This document shows, in pieces, positions 1 through 6,571 of a DNA stretch of 7,973 nt. The stretch's first letter is position 1; each line of letters starts with the position of its first letter. The stretch comes from Clostridia bacterium (GTDB lineage: Bacteria; Bacillota; Clostridia; Christensenellales; Borkfalkiaceae): the NCBI GenBank assembly GCA_017646945.1, contig JAGCLN010000214.1, positions 1 through 7,973 of the forward strand. The letters are read 5' to 3'. The position numbers and the translations under genes were made by a program. The notes beneath the pieces were generated by a model that was given only the letters and a program-made list of their open reading frames with translations, was not told the DNA's origin and ran no database searches.

Positions 1-565
1 ACGTTCGGCGGTAAAAGAGATAGGTAAGCATATTTTAAGGTTGTTTAAACAGTTTGCTAAAAGTACGAGAATTATGCGTAGCGTAGGCGACGGCAAGGAA
101 GTAAAACTCTTTTATTTTAGTTCTAGCGACTTGTCTTCCGACGATATAATTTTCGATACTGAAAACGAGTTAACGCAAACGCCTGCGCAAAAGAAAACGG
201 CTGTTTTAGAAATGTTAGCAAGCGGACTTTTAGCCGATGAAAACGGAGCGCTTTCAAACAGAACTAAGGTAAAAGTTTTAGAGGTTTTAGGTTACGGTTC
301 GCTATCTAACGCGCAAGATATAAACACCTTGCACACCGGAAAGGCGGAAAAAGAAAACATTGAGCTTGAGTTTAACGATTTGCAAACGGGCGAGTTTGAT
401 AACGATGAAATTCACGTTGAAGAACACGTTAGAAAATTGCTTTCGCTTGAAAACGAAAAACTCGGCGATAGCGATTACAAATTAAGGATTAAAAAGCATA
501 TTGCAATTCACAAGCAAAAACTTAAAGAAATTGCAATCGCAAATTCTATAAATCAAACTAAATAA
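1..565 (+). CDS. Phage portal protein, C-terminal part (5' end outside window)
   Basis: This is the 3' end of a gene cut by the left edge. The frame is open from base 2 with no stop upstream, so the TTG at 41 is not a real start, and about 187 residues are visible. The portal is the dodecameric ring at one capsid vertex through which DNA is packaged and ejected. The visible part has a basic helical stretch (about residues 4-25, with LRLFKQFAKSTRIMR). Next comes a beta segment, then a helical region with TPAQKKTAVLEMLASGLLADE and SNRTKVKVLEVLGYG. An acidic segment ends in HVEEHVRKLLS, followed by a basic C-terminal helix. This arrangement (PAQ..., GLL.DENG.LSNRTK, then H.EEH) resembles the C-terminal region of portal proteins in Firmicute short-tailed phages, recalled rather than searched. 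Position directly before a scaffold and a capsid gene agrees with the call. The stop is fused to the next gene's AAGGAGA. Alternatives are few given the context. Confidence 0.75.
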   Translation, partial: RSAVKEIGKHILRLFKQFAKSTRIMRSVGDGKEVKLFYFSSSDLSSDDIIFDTENELTQTPAQKKTAVLEMLASGLLADENGALSNRTKVKVLEVLGYGSLSNAQDINTLHTGKAEKENIELEFNDLQTGEFDNDEIHVEEHVRKLLSLENEKLGDSDYKLRIKKHIAIHKQKLKEIAIANSINQTK

Positions 566-574
566 GGAGAAAAT

Positions 575-1237
575 ATGGAAAATATAGCGGGAGAAATTGA
601 GCAAGGCGCAACTGAAACTAACGAAGTTAATGCATCGCAAACCGCGGAGGCGGAAGAAGTTAAAGGCGAAAAGGAAGGTTTATCGCTCGGGAAGTTTTCA
701 AGCGTTGCGGAACTGCTTAACGCTTACAATTCTTTACAATCTGAATTTACCAGACGCAGTCAGAAGATTAAAGAGTTGGCGAGGGAAAACGAAAGTTTGA
801 AAAGTTCCGAAAAACTTCAAAACGGCTCGGAAAATGCAAGCGTTCGTAATGGGGTTAAGTCGTTTGCGGAAAGTTATCCGGAAGCGAAAGAAATTTTACC
901 GTCACTATACGAACTTGCCGCAGGTTTGGGTGACGAAGCCGAAGGCTTTTTGGAAAGAGCGTACGTTAAATATCTTAAAGATAAAATTGATAGCGATAAA
1001 AACTACTATTTATCTGACGAGTATATTTTGAAAACCGCAAGTGAAAACGAAGCGGTCAAGAGCGGGATAATTCGCGAGTATCTCGGTAGCGTTAGCGGTT
1101 CAAAACCAAAAGTAGGGCAATATATGGGAAACGGCGAAAGTATAATCTTACCGCCGTCAAAACCCAAAACGATAGAAGAAGCAAGTAAAATTGCAAGAAA
1201 AATTTTTGAAAAATCAAAGGAGAATAAAAATTTATGA
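575..1237 (+). CDS. Phage capsid scaffolding protein
   Basis: Scaffolding proteins line the inside of the procapsid, guide coat assembly and leave before or during DNA packaging. The 220-aa product is acidic at the N terminus (residues 1-36, rich in Glu). It has a helical segment at about 39-69 (GKFSSVAELLNAYNSLQSEF, then TRRSQKIKELA) that continues as a probable coiled coil to about 82. A second helical region spans about 91-135. A basic, helical C-terminal tail follows (about 197-220, EEASKIARKIFEKSKENKN). An acidic N terminus, a coiled coil and a basic C-terminal helix match the design of P22-type scaffolds, whose basic C terminus binds coat protein. The start is the ATG nine bases after the first A of AAGGAGA... 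at 564, which overlaps the portal stop. The TGA stop overlaps the capsid start (ATGA). Function is assigned from composition and position between portal and capsid; no catalytic motif is expected. Confidence 0.72.
   Translation: MENIAGEIEQGATETNEVNASQTAEAEEVKGEKEGLSLGKFSSVAELLNAYNSLQSEFTRRSQKIKELARENESLKSSEKLQNGSENASVRNGVKSFAESYPEAKEILPSLYELAAGLGDEAEGFLERAYVKYLKDKIDSDKNYYLSDEYILKTASENEAVKSGIIREYLGSVSGSKPKVGQYMGNGESIILPPSKPKTIEEASKIARKIFEKSKENKNL
1216..1223 (+). promoter_or_regulatory. Ribosome binding site fixing the capsid gene start
   Basis: AAAGGAGA lies inside the end of the scaffold gene, about 10 bases before the ATG at 1234. A second in-frame ATG at 1246 would be about 22 bases away, so the site supports the upstream start. 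Capsid translation is therefore probably driven both by this site and by coupling through the ATGA overlap. Confidence 0.7.
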
Positions 1238-2406
1238 CAGTTACTATGAAAACTGCAGATGCTGCTTTAAAAACAGCGTATTTAGACGTGGTTTCGGAAT
1301 ATCTTGACTTTAAGGCAAACCCTTTCTTATCAAAGATTAAAAAGACAACCGATAACGTTTGGGGTAAAGAAATTAGAAAACTCGTTCACTATGGTATCAA
1401 CGGCGGTGTTGGCGTTGGCAGTGAAGACGGCGAATTGCCTACTGCTTACGGCAATAAGTACGTTGAATTTAAAATCGGGCTTAAAAACCTTTACGGCACT
1501 ATCGAAATTACCGATAAGGCAATTAGAGCAAGTGAAAACAAATCTGGCGCGTTTACTAACCTTTTAACCGATGAAATCAATTCGCTTATGAACGCTGCTA
1601 ACTTTAATTTTAGCAGAATGCTTATGGGTAACGGTACTGGTAAGATAGGCGCGATTTTAAGCACGGGTGGTAGTTCCTTTTATACCGATATGCCCAACGC
1701 TTTCCACGTAGGCATGAACATTAAGTTCTTTCCCGCAAGTGGTGAAGAAGTTGACGGCAAGGTATATAAAGTTCTTAGTGGTAATAGAGAAACAAAATAC
1801 GTTACCGTTAACGCTAACCTTGATAGCTTCATGTATGGTAACGGTGGTTACGCCGGCTTTGCAAACGCGCCCGGTAATGAAATTACCGGCATAATGGCGT
1901 TATTTGATAATAACGTTAATAAAGTTTACGGCGTAAGTAAAAGATCTTACGCCGACTTATTCCCGGTAGTAAAACAAACTAACGGCAGTATTACCGAAGC
2001 GTTAATTCAATCACAAATTGATGCGATTGAAGAATCTTACGGCGGTCAAGTAAACTTTATTTTATGTTCTTCGGGTGTAAAGAGAGCGCTTATGAATCAC
2101 TTATCAACTTATAAGCGTAACCTTGAAACTATGGAACTTAACGGTGGTTACAAAACCATGTCGTTTAACGGTATCCCCGTAGTTTCGGATAGGTTCTGCC
2201 CTGAAGGAACTATGCTTTTATTAAATACTGACGACTTTGCTATGCACCAACTTTGCGATTGGCAATGGCTTGAAGGTGAAGACGGTAGAATTTTACGTCA
2301 ACTTGAAAACAAGCCCGTTTATCGCGCAACGCTTGTAAAGTATGCTGAACTTTTATGTTCTCGCCCGTGGGCGCAAAGAGCAATTACCGGCATTAATGAA
2401 GCGTAA
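1234..2406 (+). CDS. Phage major capsid protein (HK97-fold)
   Basis: This 390-aa product is the likely shell subunit of the phage head. Visible features are an N-terminal helix (about 8-28). A Gly-rich extended loop follows at about 51-78 (HYGINGGVGVGSEDGELP), in the place of an HK97 E-loop. Then come the strand LYGTIEITDKAIRAS (86-100) and a spine-like helix (about 105-130) leading to SRMLMGNGTGKIG. A central domain has the strand FNGIPVVSDRFCPEGTMLLL (311-330). The C-terminal region (about 340-390) contains WQWLEGEDGR and the final YRATLVKYAELLCSRPWAQ. No N-terminal delta/prohead protease domain is seen, which fits a separate scaffold gene. The length is close to other coat proteins of this fold (P22 coat is 430 aa). 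The gene overlaps the scaffold by four bases and is followed by a strong terminator. Fold assignment is by pattern, not by search. Confidence 0.82.
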   Translation: MTVTMKTADAALKTAYLDVVSEYLDFKANPFLSKIKKTTDNVWGKEIRKLVHYGINGGVGVGSEDGELPTAYGNKYVEFKIGLKNLYGTIEITDKAIRASENKSGAFTNLLTDEINSLMNAANFNFSRMLMGNGTGKIGAILSTGGSSFYTDMPNAFHVGMNIKFFPASGEEVDGKVYKVLSGNRETKYVTVNANLDSFMYGNGGYAGFANAPGNEITGIMALFDNNVNKVYGVSKRSYADLFPVVKQTNGSITEALIQSQIDAIEESYGGQVNFILCSSGVKRALMNHLSTYKRNLETMELNGGYKTMSFNGIPVVSDRFCPEGTMLLLNTDDFAMHQLCDWQWLEGEDGRILRQLENKPVYRATLVKYAELLCSRPWAQRAITGINEA

Positions 2407-2413
2407 GTAACCG

Positions 2414-2444
2414 TTCTCCGCCTTAAAAGGCGGAGAATTATTTT
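2414..2444 (+). terminator. Rho-independent terminator after the capsid gene
   Basis: TTCTCCGCCTT at 2414-2424 is perfectly complementary to AAGGCGGAGAA at 2427-2437, giving a 10-11 bp GC-cored stem with a very tight loop. It is followed by the T-rich tail TTATTTT. It begins eight bases after the capsid stop and ends before the next gene's AAGGAGA at 2451. No promoter is apparent between it and the next gene, so read-through probably feeds the tail genes at a reduced level. Confidence 0.88.
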
Positions 2445-2461
2445 AATAACAAGGAGATATT

Positions 2462-3001
2462 ATGACAGTTTTAAACGTTATTAAAAAAGCGGTAAAGATT
2501 TTAGGCGATGAAAATTTACTTGCTTATTTAGATGGTGGTGAAGTAGATAGCGACTATCAAGAAGATAAAGATTTGCTTTTAATGGCGTACAATCAGTCGC
2601 TAAGGTCGGTGTCGATGTATTTTCCACTAACTTATACCGAGAGTTTTTCGCCTATTGATAACCTTGTTAAGTATGAAAGATTTTCGTTTAATCCCTTCAA
2701 GATAAAAAACGTTAAAGCAAAGAGCGGTGGTTACGAAATTTTTCCAACCGAAATAAGCGCAAATAGTGATATTACCGTTGAGTACTATTACTTTCCAAAA
2801 GCAGAAGATTATAGCGAAGAATATTCTTTTAAGGGCGTGTGTGATGAAACTGATATCGCATACGGAATTTTAGCCGAATACCTTTTATACAAGGGCAGAT
2901 ATTCCGAAGGTTCAACTTACTTTGATAAGTTTATAAACGCCTTGTCTTCGTATTCTCGCGCGCAAAAGAAATCAAAACTTAAAAGTAGGGAGTGGTTTTA
3001 A
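2462..3001 (+). CDS. Head-tail adaptor / connector protein (P22 gp4-like or T7 gp11-like)
   Basis: This 179-aa protein probably forms the ring beneath the portal that links head to tail. Its N-terminal half is helical (about 3-20, then about 35-52 with DKDLLLMAYNQSLRSVSMYF). A beta-rich insert follows (about 55-115, with PFKIKNVKAKSGGYEIFP and ITVEYYYFP). Two C-terminal helices (about 128-165, DIAYGILAEYLLYKGRYSEG) lead to a basic tail ending in KSREWF. A helical bundle with a beta insert, the length (P22 gp4 is 166 aa) and the slot between capsid and nozzle genes support the call. The start is well supported by AAGGAGA at 2451, just downstream of the capsid terminator. Sequence similarity to named families is weak by eye, so the family could also be a T7-type tubular protein A. 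Confidence 0.6.
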   Translation: MTVLNVIKKAVKILGDENLLAYLDGGEVDSDYQEDKDLLLMAYNQSLRSVSMYFPLTYTESFSPIDNLVKYERFSFNPFKIKNVKAKSGGYEIFPTEISANSDITVEYYYFPKAEDYSEEYSFKGVCDETDIAYGILAEYLLYKGRYSEGSTYFDKFINALSSYSRAQKKSKLKSREWF

Positions 3002-3002
3002 A

Positions 3003-4415
3003 ATGGCAAAAAACGTATCGTATCCACGAGTTAGCGTAAGTAGAATTACCGTTAACTCATTTTCAAACGGAATGAAAGGCGTTACCGCGCAAAAGAAAAC
3101 CGATTTATCAAGGGCGAGCGTTATTTACAATTTTGACGTTTCAAGCGGAACGCTTAAAAGTCCGCACGGCGTTTCTAACTTTAAAGATTATGCAGTCGAT
3201 AATATTTCAGGCTTTGAAATCGACGGCATTTACTCGTATATCAAGTATAACGAAACGCACTCTACTTTCGATGAAAAAGTTCTCGTTCACGCAAAGGATA
3301 ACGGCATATATTATTCACCCGTTCAAGGCGGTGAGTTTAAGAAAATTCAAGGCTTAAACTTTAAAGAAAAACCGAGCGTAATTGCCTATAACTATTTGGA
3401 TAACGACGTGCTTTTACTCTCTACCGAAAAAGACGGCTTGTATTTACTTGACGGGCTTGCCTTTACGAGAATTCCAAACGCGCCTGCGGTAAACTCTTTA
3501 TGCATACATAAAGAAAGGTTGTTCGCAACCTCTGCCGGCGAAGGAAAATCGCTTTGGTTTTCAGATGATTTTGACCCAACTAACTGGGAAATTTCTCTCG
3601 ATGAAGCAGGTTTTATAGAGTTTGCAGACGAGTATGGAAAATTGCTTAAAGCGGTGAGTTTTTTAGACTATGTTTACGTGTTTAGAGAATATGGAATTTC
3701 AAGAGTAGTTGCCGAAGGCGACCAAGAGAGTTTTTACGTTGATAACCTTTACGGAAAGCACGGAAAAATCGTTGGTAGTAGTATCACCGATTGCGGTGAC
3801 TTTATCGTGATGTTAACGAGCAAGGGTATATATTCGTTCAACGGCTTATCTTCTTCAAAGATATTAGACGAGTACGATGATTTTATCCTTGGCGTTGAAA
3901 ACGAAAACTGTACCGGTGCGTTTGACGGAAGAACGATATATCTTGCGATAAATATCAAGATAAACGGGGCTCGGGAAAGGGCGGTAATCACTTATGATAC
4001 CGAAACTAAAACGTCTTGTTTGTTAAAGGGTTATTCCGCTAGCGATATCGCCTTTTTCGGCGGTAGTGTGGACAGGGTTTTATGTTGTTATAACGAAGAA
4101 AACGCAGTAGGCGTATTTGACGATAGCGGAACGTTTTTGGGTAAAACGCCAAGTAGGTTATGGCAATCGGAATTTTGCAATTTTGGTCTTGCAAACAAGG
4201 TTAAAAACTTAACTAAAATTAGTTTGCAAACAACCGAAAATTGCACTCTAATCGTTGATAGTATGGATAAAACTTTAATCTACACCGTAAAAAAGGGCAA
4301 GGTTAGAGAGTTTAGCCCCTGTTTGCGTTCGCACAGTTTCAAATTCACTATAAAATCAAGCAAGGCTAAAACTGAAATATCTTCACTTTCAGTAAGCGTT
4401 GAAGTTGTAAATTAA
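3003..4415 (+). CDS. Short-tail nozzle/hub protein (P22 gp10-like)
   Basis: This 470-aa protein is mostly beta strands and probably forms the tail hub or nozzle below the adaptor, where it seals DNA in and connects to the tail tip. It starts with a short basic stretch and the segment VNSFSNGMKGVTAQKK (17-32). It continues with blade-like repeats, in which short strands such as GIYYSPVQGGEFKKI, GLYLLDGLAFTRI and GIYSFNGLSSSKIL each end in turns. The stretch around residues 172-195 (RLFATSAGEGKSLWFSDDF, then DPTNW) is typical of phage stabilisation/nozzle proteins. Residues about 386-469 look like a separate beta-sandwich (LWQSEFCNFG to SLSVSVEVV). The length almost equals P22 gp10 (472 aa) and the gene sits in the same slot. 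AGGGAG at 2987 serves the start. A T7 gp12-like assignment is less likely because gp12 is about 794 aa. Confidence 0.62.
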   Translation: MAKNVSYPRVSVSRITVNSFSNGMKGVTAQKKTDLSRASVIYNFDVSSGTLKSPHGVSNFKDYAVDNISGFEIDGIYSYIKYNETHSTFDEKVLVHAKDNGIYYSPVQGGEFKKIQGLNFKEKPSVIAYNYLDNDVLLLSTEKDGLYLLDGLAFTRIPNAPAVNSLCIHKERLFATSAGEGKSLWFSDDFDPTNWEISLDEAGFIEFADEYGKLLKAVSFLDYVYVFREYGISRVVAEGDQESFYVDNLYGKHGKIVGSSITDCGDFIVMLTSKGIYSFNGLSSSKILDEYDDFILGVENENCTGAFDGRTIYLAINIKINGARERAVITYDTETKTSCLLKGYSASDIAFFGGSVDRVLCCYNEENAVGVFDDSGTFLGKTPSRLWQSEFCNFGLANKVKNLTKISLQTTENCTLIVDSMDKTLIYTVKKGKVREFSPCLRSHSFKFTIKSSKAKTEISSLSVSVEVVN

Positions 4416-4425
4416 GGAGAGTAAA

Positions 4426-5316
4426 ATGTTTACCGATTACGGCAAAAGAGCGTATATAAAAGTTATAGAACTTGAAAAAGAGTTGGATAAAAGACTAAAA
4501 GAACTTCAAGAAAATTCCTATCGCGGTTTGTTTTTCGACCTTTCAACGCCTGAAACGGCAACCGCGTTTACCCGCAAGGCTAAATTCGTTGCTAATGCCG
4601 ATGGTACTATACGGTGTGTGTTAACCGTATATCCGCCCAGCGGCGTTTCCGTAATATATGAAATTTTAGTTTATTCTAAACTTATCAAAACGGGAACGGT
4701 TAGCGGTGGCGAAACGGCGGTTTCGTTCGATATGGGCGTGTTTAAGGGTGAAAATGAAATTACCGTTAAACTATATGCAAGTATTCCTTACGTTTTAGAA
4801 AATTTATCTTTAACCATTGAAGGTAGCGTTGGCGAATATTTAGGCAATAGGAAATTATCTTGCGTAACGCATAACGATAAAAACTATATACTTTTCGTTT
4901 GTGACGGGTGGTATTATTTATACCTTTACGATGGTAGCGGTTTAAATTTAATAACCCAGAAAGACGGGGTGATTGACGGGTGTATAGGTGGAATTATAAA
5001 CGACGTAATGTACGTTGTTATCTTAAACGAAAACAACTCGTTTAACATACTTCGTTACAACTTGTTAACTTCATCTGGCTTTACAACTCAATCGCTATCG
5101 AGTGGGGTAACTTCGGTATGCGCCTATCCGCACGATGGCGGAATTAAAGTGCTATTTATAAAAAGCGGTGAACTGAATATCGGTTTTTACGATAGCGAGT
5201 CAGGTTTTTTCTATGAAAAAACTTCAAGGCGGGCGCAAAAGGTGTTTGCCGATGCCGATGCGCCGGGCGTGTATATACTGCACGACGAATTTAAGCCTGT
5301 TAAATTTATTGTATAG
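4426..5316 (+). CDS. Uncharacterised beta-rich phage tail protein with N-terminal helix
   Basis: I do not recognise this 296-aa protein. Three parts are visible. Residues about 6-30 form a charged amphipathic helix (IKVIELEKELDKRLKELQEN), possibly a short coiled coil. Residues about 34-133 are strand-rich and could be a beta-sandwich (RKAKFVANADGTIRCVLTV; NEITVKLYA; NLSLTIEGSV). Residues about 138-296 contain repeated aromatic strand pairs such as NYILFVCDGWYYLYLYDG, VMYVVILNENNSFNILRYN and IKVLFIKSGELNIGFYDS, which suggest part of a beta-propeller. The gene lies where P22 encodes its tail needle, but it is not mainly coiled coil. A tail-tip or host-surface-binding role is an inference from place and composition. 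TAAGGAGA overlaps the upstream stop. No signal peptide or membrane segment is present. Confidence 0.5.
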   Translation: MFTDYGKRAYIKVIELEKELDKRLKELQENSYRGLFFDLSTPETATAFTRKAKFVANADGTIRCVLTVYPPSGVSVIYEILVYSKLIKTGTVSGGETAVSFDMGVFKGENEITVKLYASIPYVLENLSLTIEGSVGEYLGNRKLSCVTHNDKNYILFVCDGWYYLYLYDGSGLNLITQKDGVIDGCIGGIINDVMYVVILNENNSFNILRYNLLTSSGFTTQSLSSGVTSVCAYPHDGGIKVLFIKSGELNIGFYDSESGFFYEKTSRRAQKVFADADAPGVYILHDEFKPVKFIV

Positions 5317-5324
5317 GAGATAAT

Positions 5325-5546
5325 ATGTATACCTACGTTATAAATAGGGGAAGTTCCTACCATATCAACTTAATAGACGGCGGTTATGAAATTGTTAGTT
5401 GCAATAACAAAACCTTAAAAAGTCAAACGGTAAAAGACGTGGCTGAAAGTTCTGTAAAGGTGGGAATTTGTGAAGAAAGAGTTAAATTATTTGACGGCAA
5501 ATTTTTAAATAGAGTAAGAACGACTCTTACGATAAGCAAGGAGTAA
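5325..5546 (+). CDS. Small uncharacterised phage protein (73 aa)
   Basis: The product is 73 residues, with no Trp, no membrane segment and no metal-binding cysteine pattern. It has predicted strands (MYTYVINRGSSYHINLIDGG, then YEIVSC), a short polar helix around DVAESSVK and a basic strand pair near the end (KFLNRVRTTLTISKE). The TAGGAGA before the ATG overlaps the upstream stop. The gene's own stop is fused to the next AAGGAG, so it sits fully inside the late operon and is probably translated. Its place suggests a minor virion component, tail chaperone or assembly factor, but nothing in the sequence decides among these. Confidence 0.5.
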   Translation: MYTYVINRGSSYHINLIDGGYEIVSCNNKTLKSQTVKDVAESSVKVGICEERVKLFDGKFLNRVRTTLTISKE

Positions 5547-5549
5547 ATT

Positions 5550-6452
5550 ATGTTTAAATTAGACGAAAAATACGTTAAGTATTTCAAAAAGTATAAAGAC
5601 AAAGGGGTGGTTCCCCTTGCGGAAGAAGAAACCGAAGAAGAAGTTGTTGATACTAAAAAAGAAGAGTACAAAGCCGAACTTAAAACACTTAGCGATAAGT
5701 TGAACGGCAAAGCATCGAGTGACGTAACGCTTAGCGAGATTGAGTACAAGCCTTTAACCGAAGAAGAAATCAAAGAAAAGGCGAAAGAAGGCGTAGAAGA
5801 AAAATACGCTTTAAAAAAGAGCGCGCTTGATACTGAACTTCAAAAATCTACCGAAAATCTTACCGCAAAAAGCGATGAAATCACAAAGGATTACGAAGAG
5901 AAAAAGAAATCCCTTGAAAACGCTTATACCGCGCTTGAAAACAAGATGGGTAACGAAGCGATTAAAAGGGGCATAGCGCGTTCTTCAATAATAGCCGAGC
6001 AAATCAAAAGTCTTGGCGTTGAGAAGATTAAAGACGTTTTGGCAATAGACGATGCGCTTGCTAGCGAACTTAAACAAAACTCTAATAAGATTGAGAGTTT
6101 AAAAAATGATTATAGCGTTGCCGTTAGCAACCTTGATATCGAAAAGGCGCTTGAAATTAACGAAAATATCGCTAAAATTACCAAAGAGCAGGAAGAAAAG
6201 ATTGAAGAAGCGTTAAAGTATAACAATACCGTTAAACGCCAGCAAGCCGAACTTGACAGTAGTGAAAGCAAGCAACTTTCTAGGCTCGAAGAAGCTCAGA
6301 TTGAAAGCCAAATTTTAAAAGCTTCAATCAATTATTTCTTATCTCTTCCAAAGGAAGAAAGGTTAGAAGCCTTTGATAACGATGAAGAAATTTTACAGCT
6401 TTTAGGTTCTCAAGCAGAAACTATTCGCAACTATATAAAAGTGTTACCATAA
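5550..6452 (+). CDS. Coiled-coil phage structural protein, possibly tail needle or internal/ejection protein
   Basis: The 300-aa product is very rich in Lys and Glu and mostly helical. Residues 1-24 are basic and aromatic (LDEKYVKYFKKYKDKG). Residues 25-37 are an acidic block (EEETEEEVVD). From about 70 to 250 there is a long, nearly unbroken coiled coil with Ala/Leu spacing. It is interrupted near residues 133-150 by the motif GNEAIKRGIARSSIIAEQI. The C-terminal 40 residues are less charged and may be globular. I recall KRG(L/I)ARSS-type motifs in other Firmicute phage virion proteins of unknown role, but I cannot verify this here. The protein could be an elongated trimeric tail needle (compare P22 gp26) or an ejection protein lying in the head. 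No lytic transglycosylase or other enzyme motif is seen. AAGGAG overlaps the upstream stop, and a terminator follows, so this is the last gene of the operon. Confidence 0.5.
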   Translation: MFKLDEKYVKYFKKYKDKGVVPLAEEETEEEVVDTKKEEYKAELKTLSDKLNGKASSDVTLSEIEYKPLTEEEIKEKAKEGVEEKYALKKSALDTELQKSTENLTAKSDEITKDYEEKKKSLENAYTALENKMGNEAIKRGIARSSIIAEQIKSLGVEKIKDVLAIDDALASELKQNSNKIESLKNDYSVAVSNLDIEKALEINENIAKITKEQEEKIEEALKYNNTVKRQQAELDSSESKQLSRLEEAQIESQILKASINYFLSLPKEERLEAFDNDEEILQLLGSQAETIRNYIKVLP

Positions 6453-6461
6453 TAACCTTTT

Positions 6462-6490
6462 ACGGCGCAAAGTATTGCGCCGTTTTCGTT
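6462..6490 (+). terminator. Rho-independent terminator ending the phage operon
   Basis: ACGGCGCAA (6462-6470) pairs perfectly with TTGCGCCGT (6475-6483) around the loop AGTA, and TTTCGTT follows. The hairpin lies nine bases after the last phage stop and before an independent promoter, so it separates two transcription units. The T-tract is short, so termination may be partial. Confidence 0.85.
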
Positions 6491-6514
6491 AGCGATAAGT
6501 GTTGTTTAAAATGC

Positions 6515-6543
6515 TTTACAAAAAAGTAAAAATAGGGTATAAT
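6515..6543 (+). promoter_or_regulatory. Sigma-A/sigma-70 promoter for the membrane protein gene
   Basis: TTTACA (6515-6520) and a perfect TATAAT (6538-6543) are separated by exactly 17 bases. Transcription would start near 6550, giving a leader of only about 20 bases before the ATG at 6572. The -35 box differs from TTGACA at one position. An A-rich spacer and AT-rich flanks add to its strength. No operator-like inverted repeat overlaps it, so it looks like a constitutive housekeeping promoter. Confidence 0.85.
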
Positions 6544-6571
6544 TAACTAAATTAATTTATTAAGGTAGATT

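Noticed and set aside
41..43. TTG start for the first gene
   Set aside because: The frame is open back to base 2 and encodes portal-like sequence before the TTG; no Shine-Dalgarno sequence of suitable spacing marks it as a true start.
597..1567. Three short plus-strand frames within scaffold and capsid genes (597-800, 834-1031, 1304-1567)
   Set aside because: They are basic, low-complexity products in alternate frames of supported genes and lack ribosome binding sites.
3133..3357. 74-aa plus-strand frame
   Set aside because: It is an alternate frame inside the nozzle gene with no ribosome site.
3749..3991. Minus-strand 80-aa reading frame
   Set aside because: It lies wholly inside the well-supported nozzle gene, has no ribosome site and has biased composition typical of antisense shadows.
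5423..5773. Minus-strand 116-aa Ser/Leu-rich reading frame
   Set aside because: It is opposite two tightly packed plus-strand genes; the Ser-rich composition is a by-product of Lys/Glu codons on the other strand.
6453..6571. tRNA or tRNA 3' end as prophage attachment site
   Set aside because: No T-arm (GGTTCGAATC-like) or acceptor-CCA pattern is visible on either strand in this gap.
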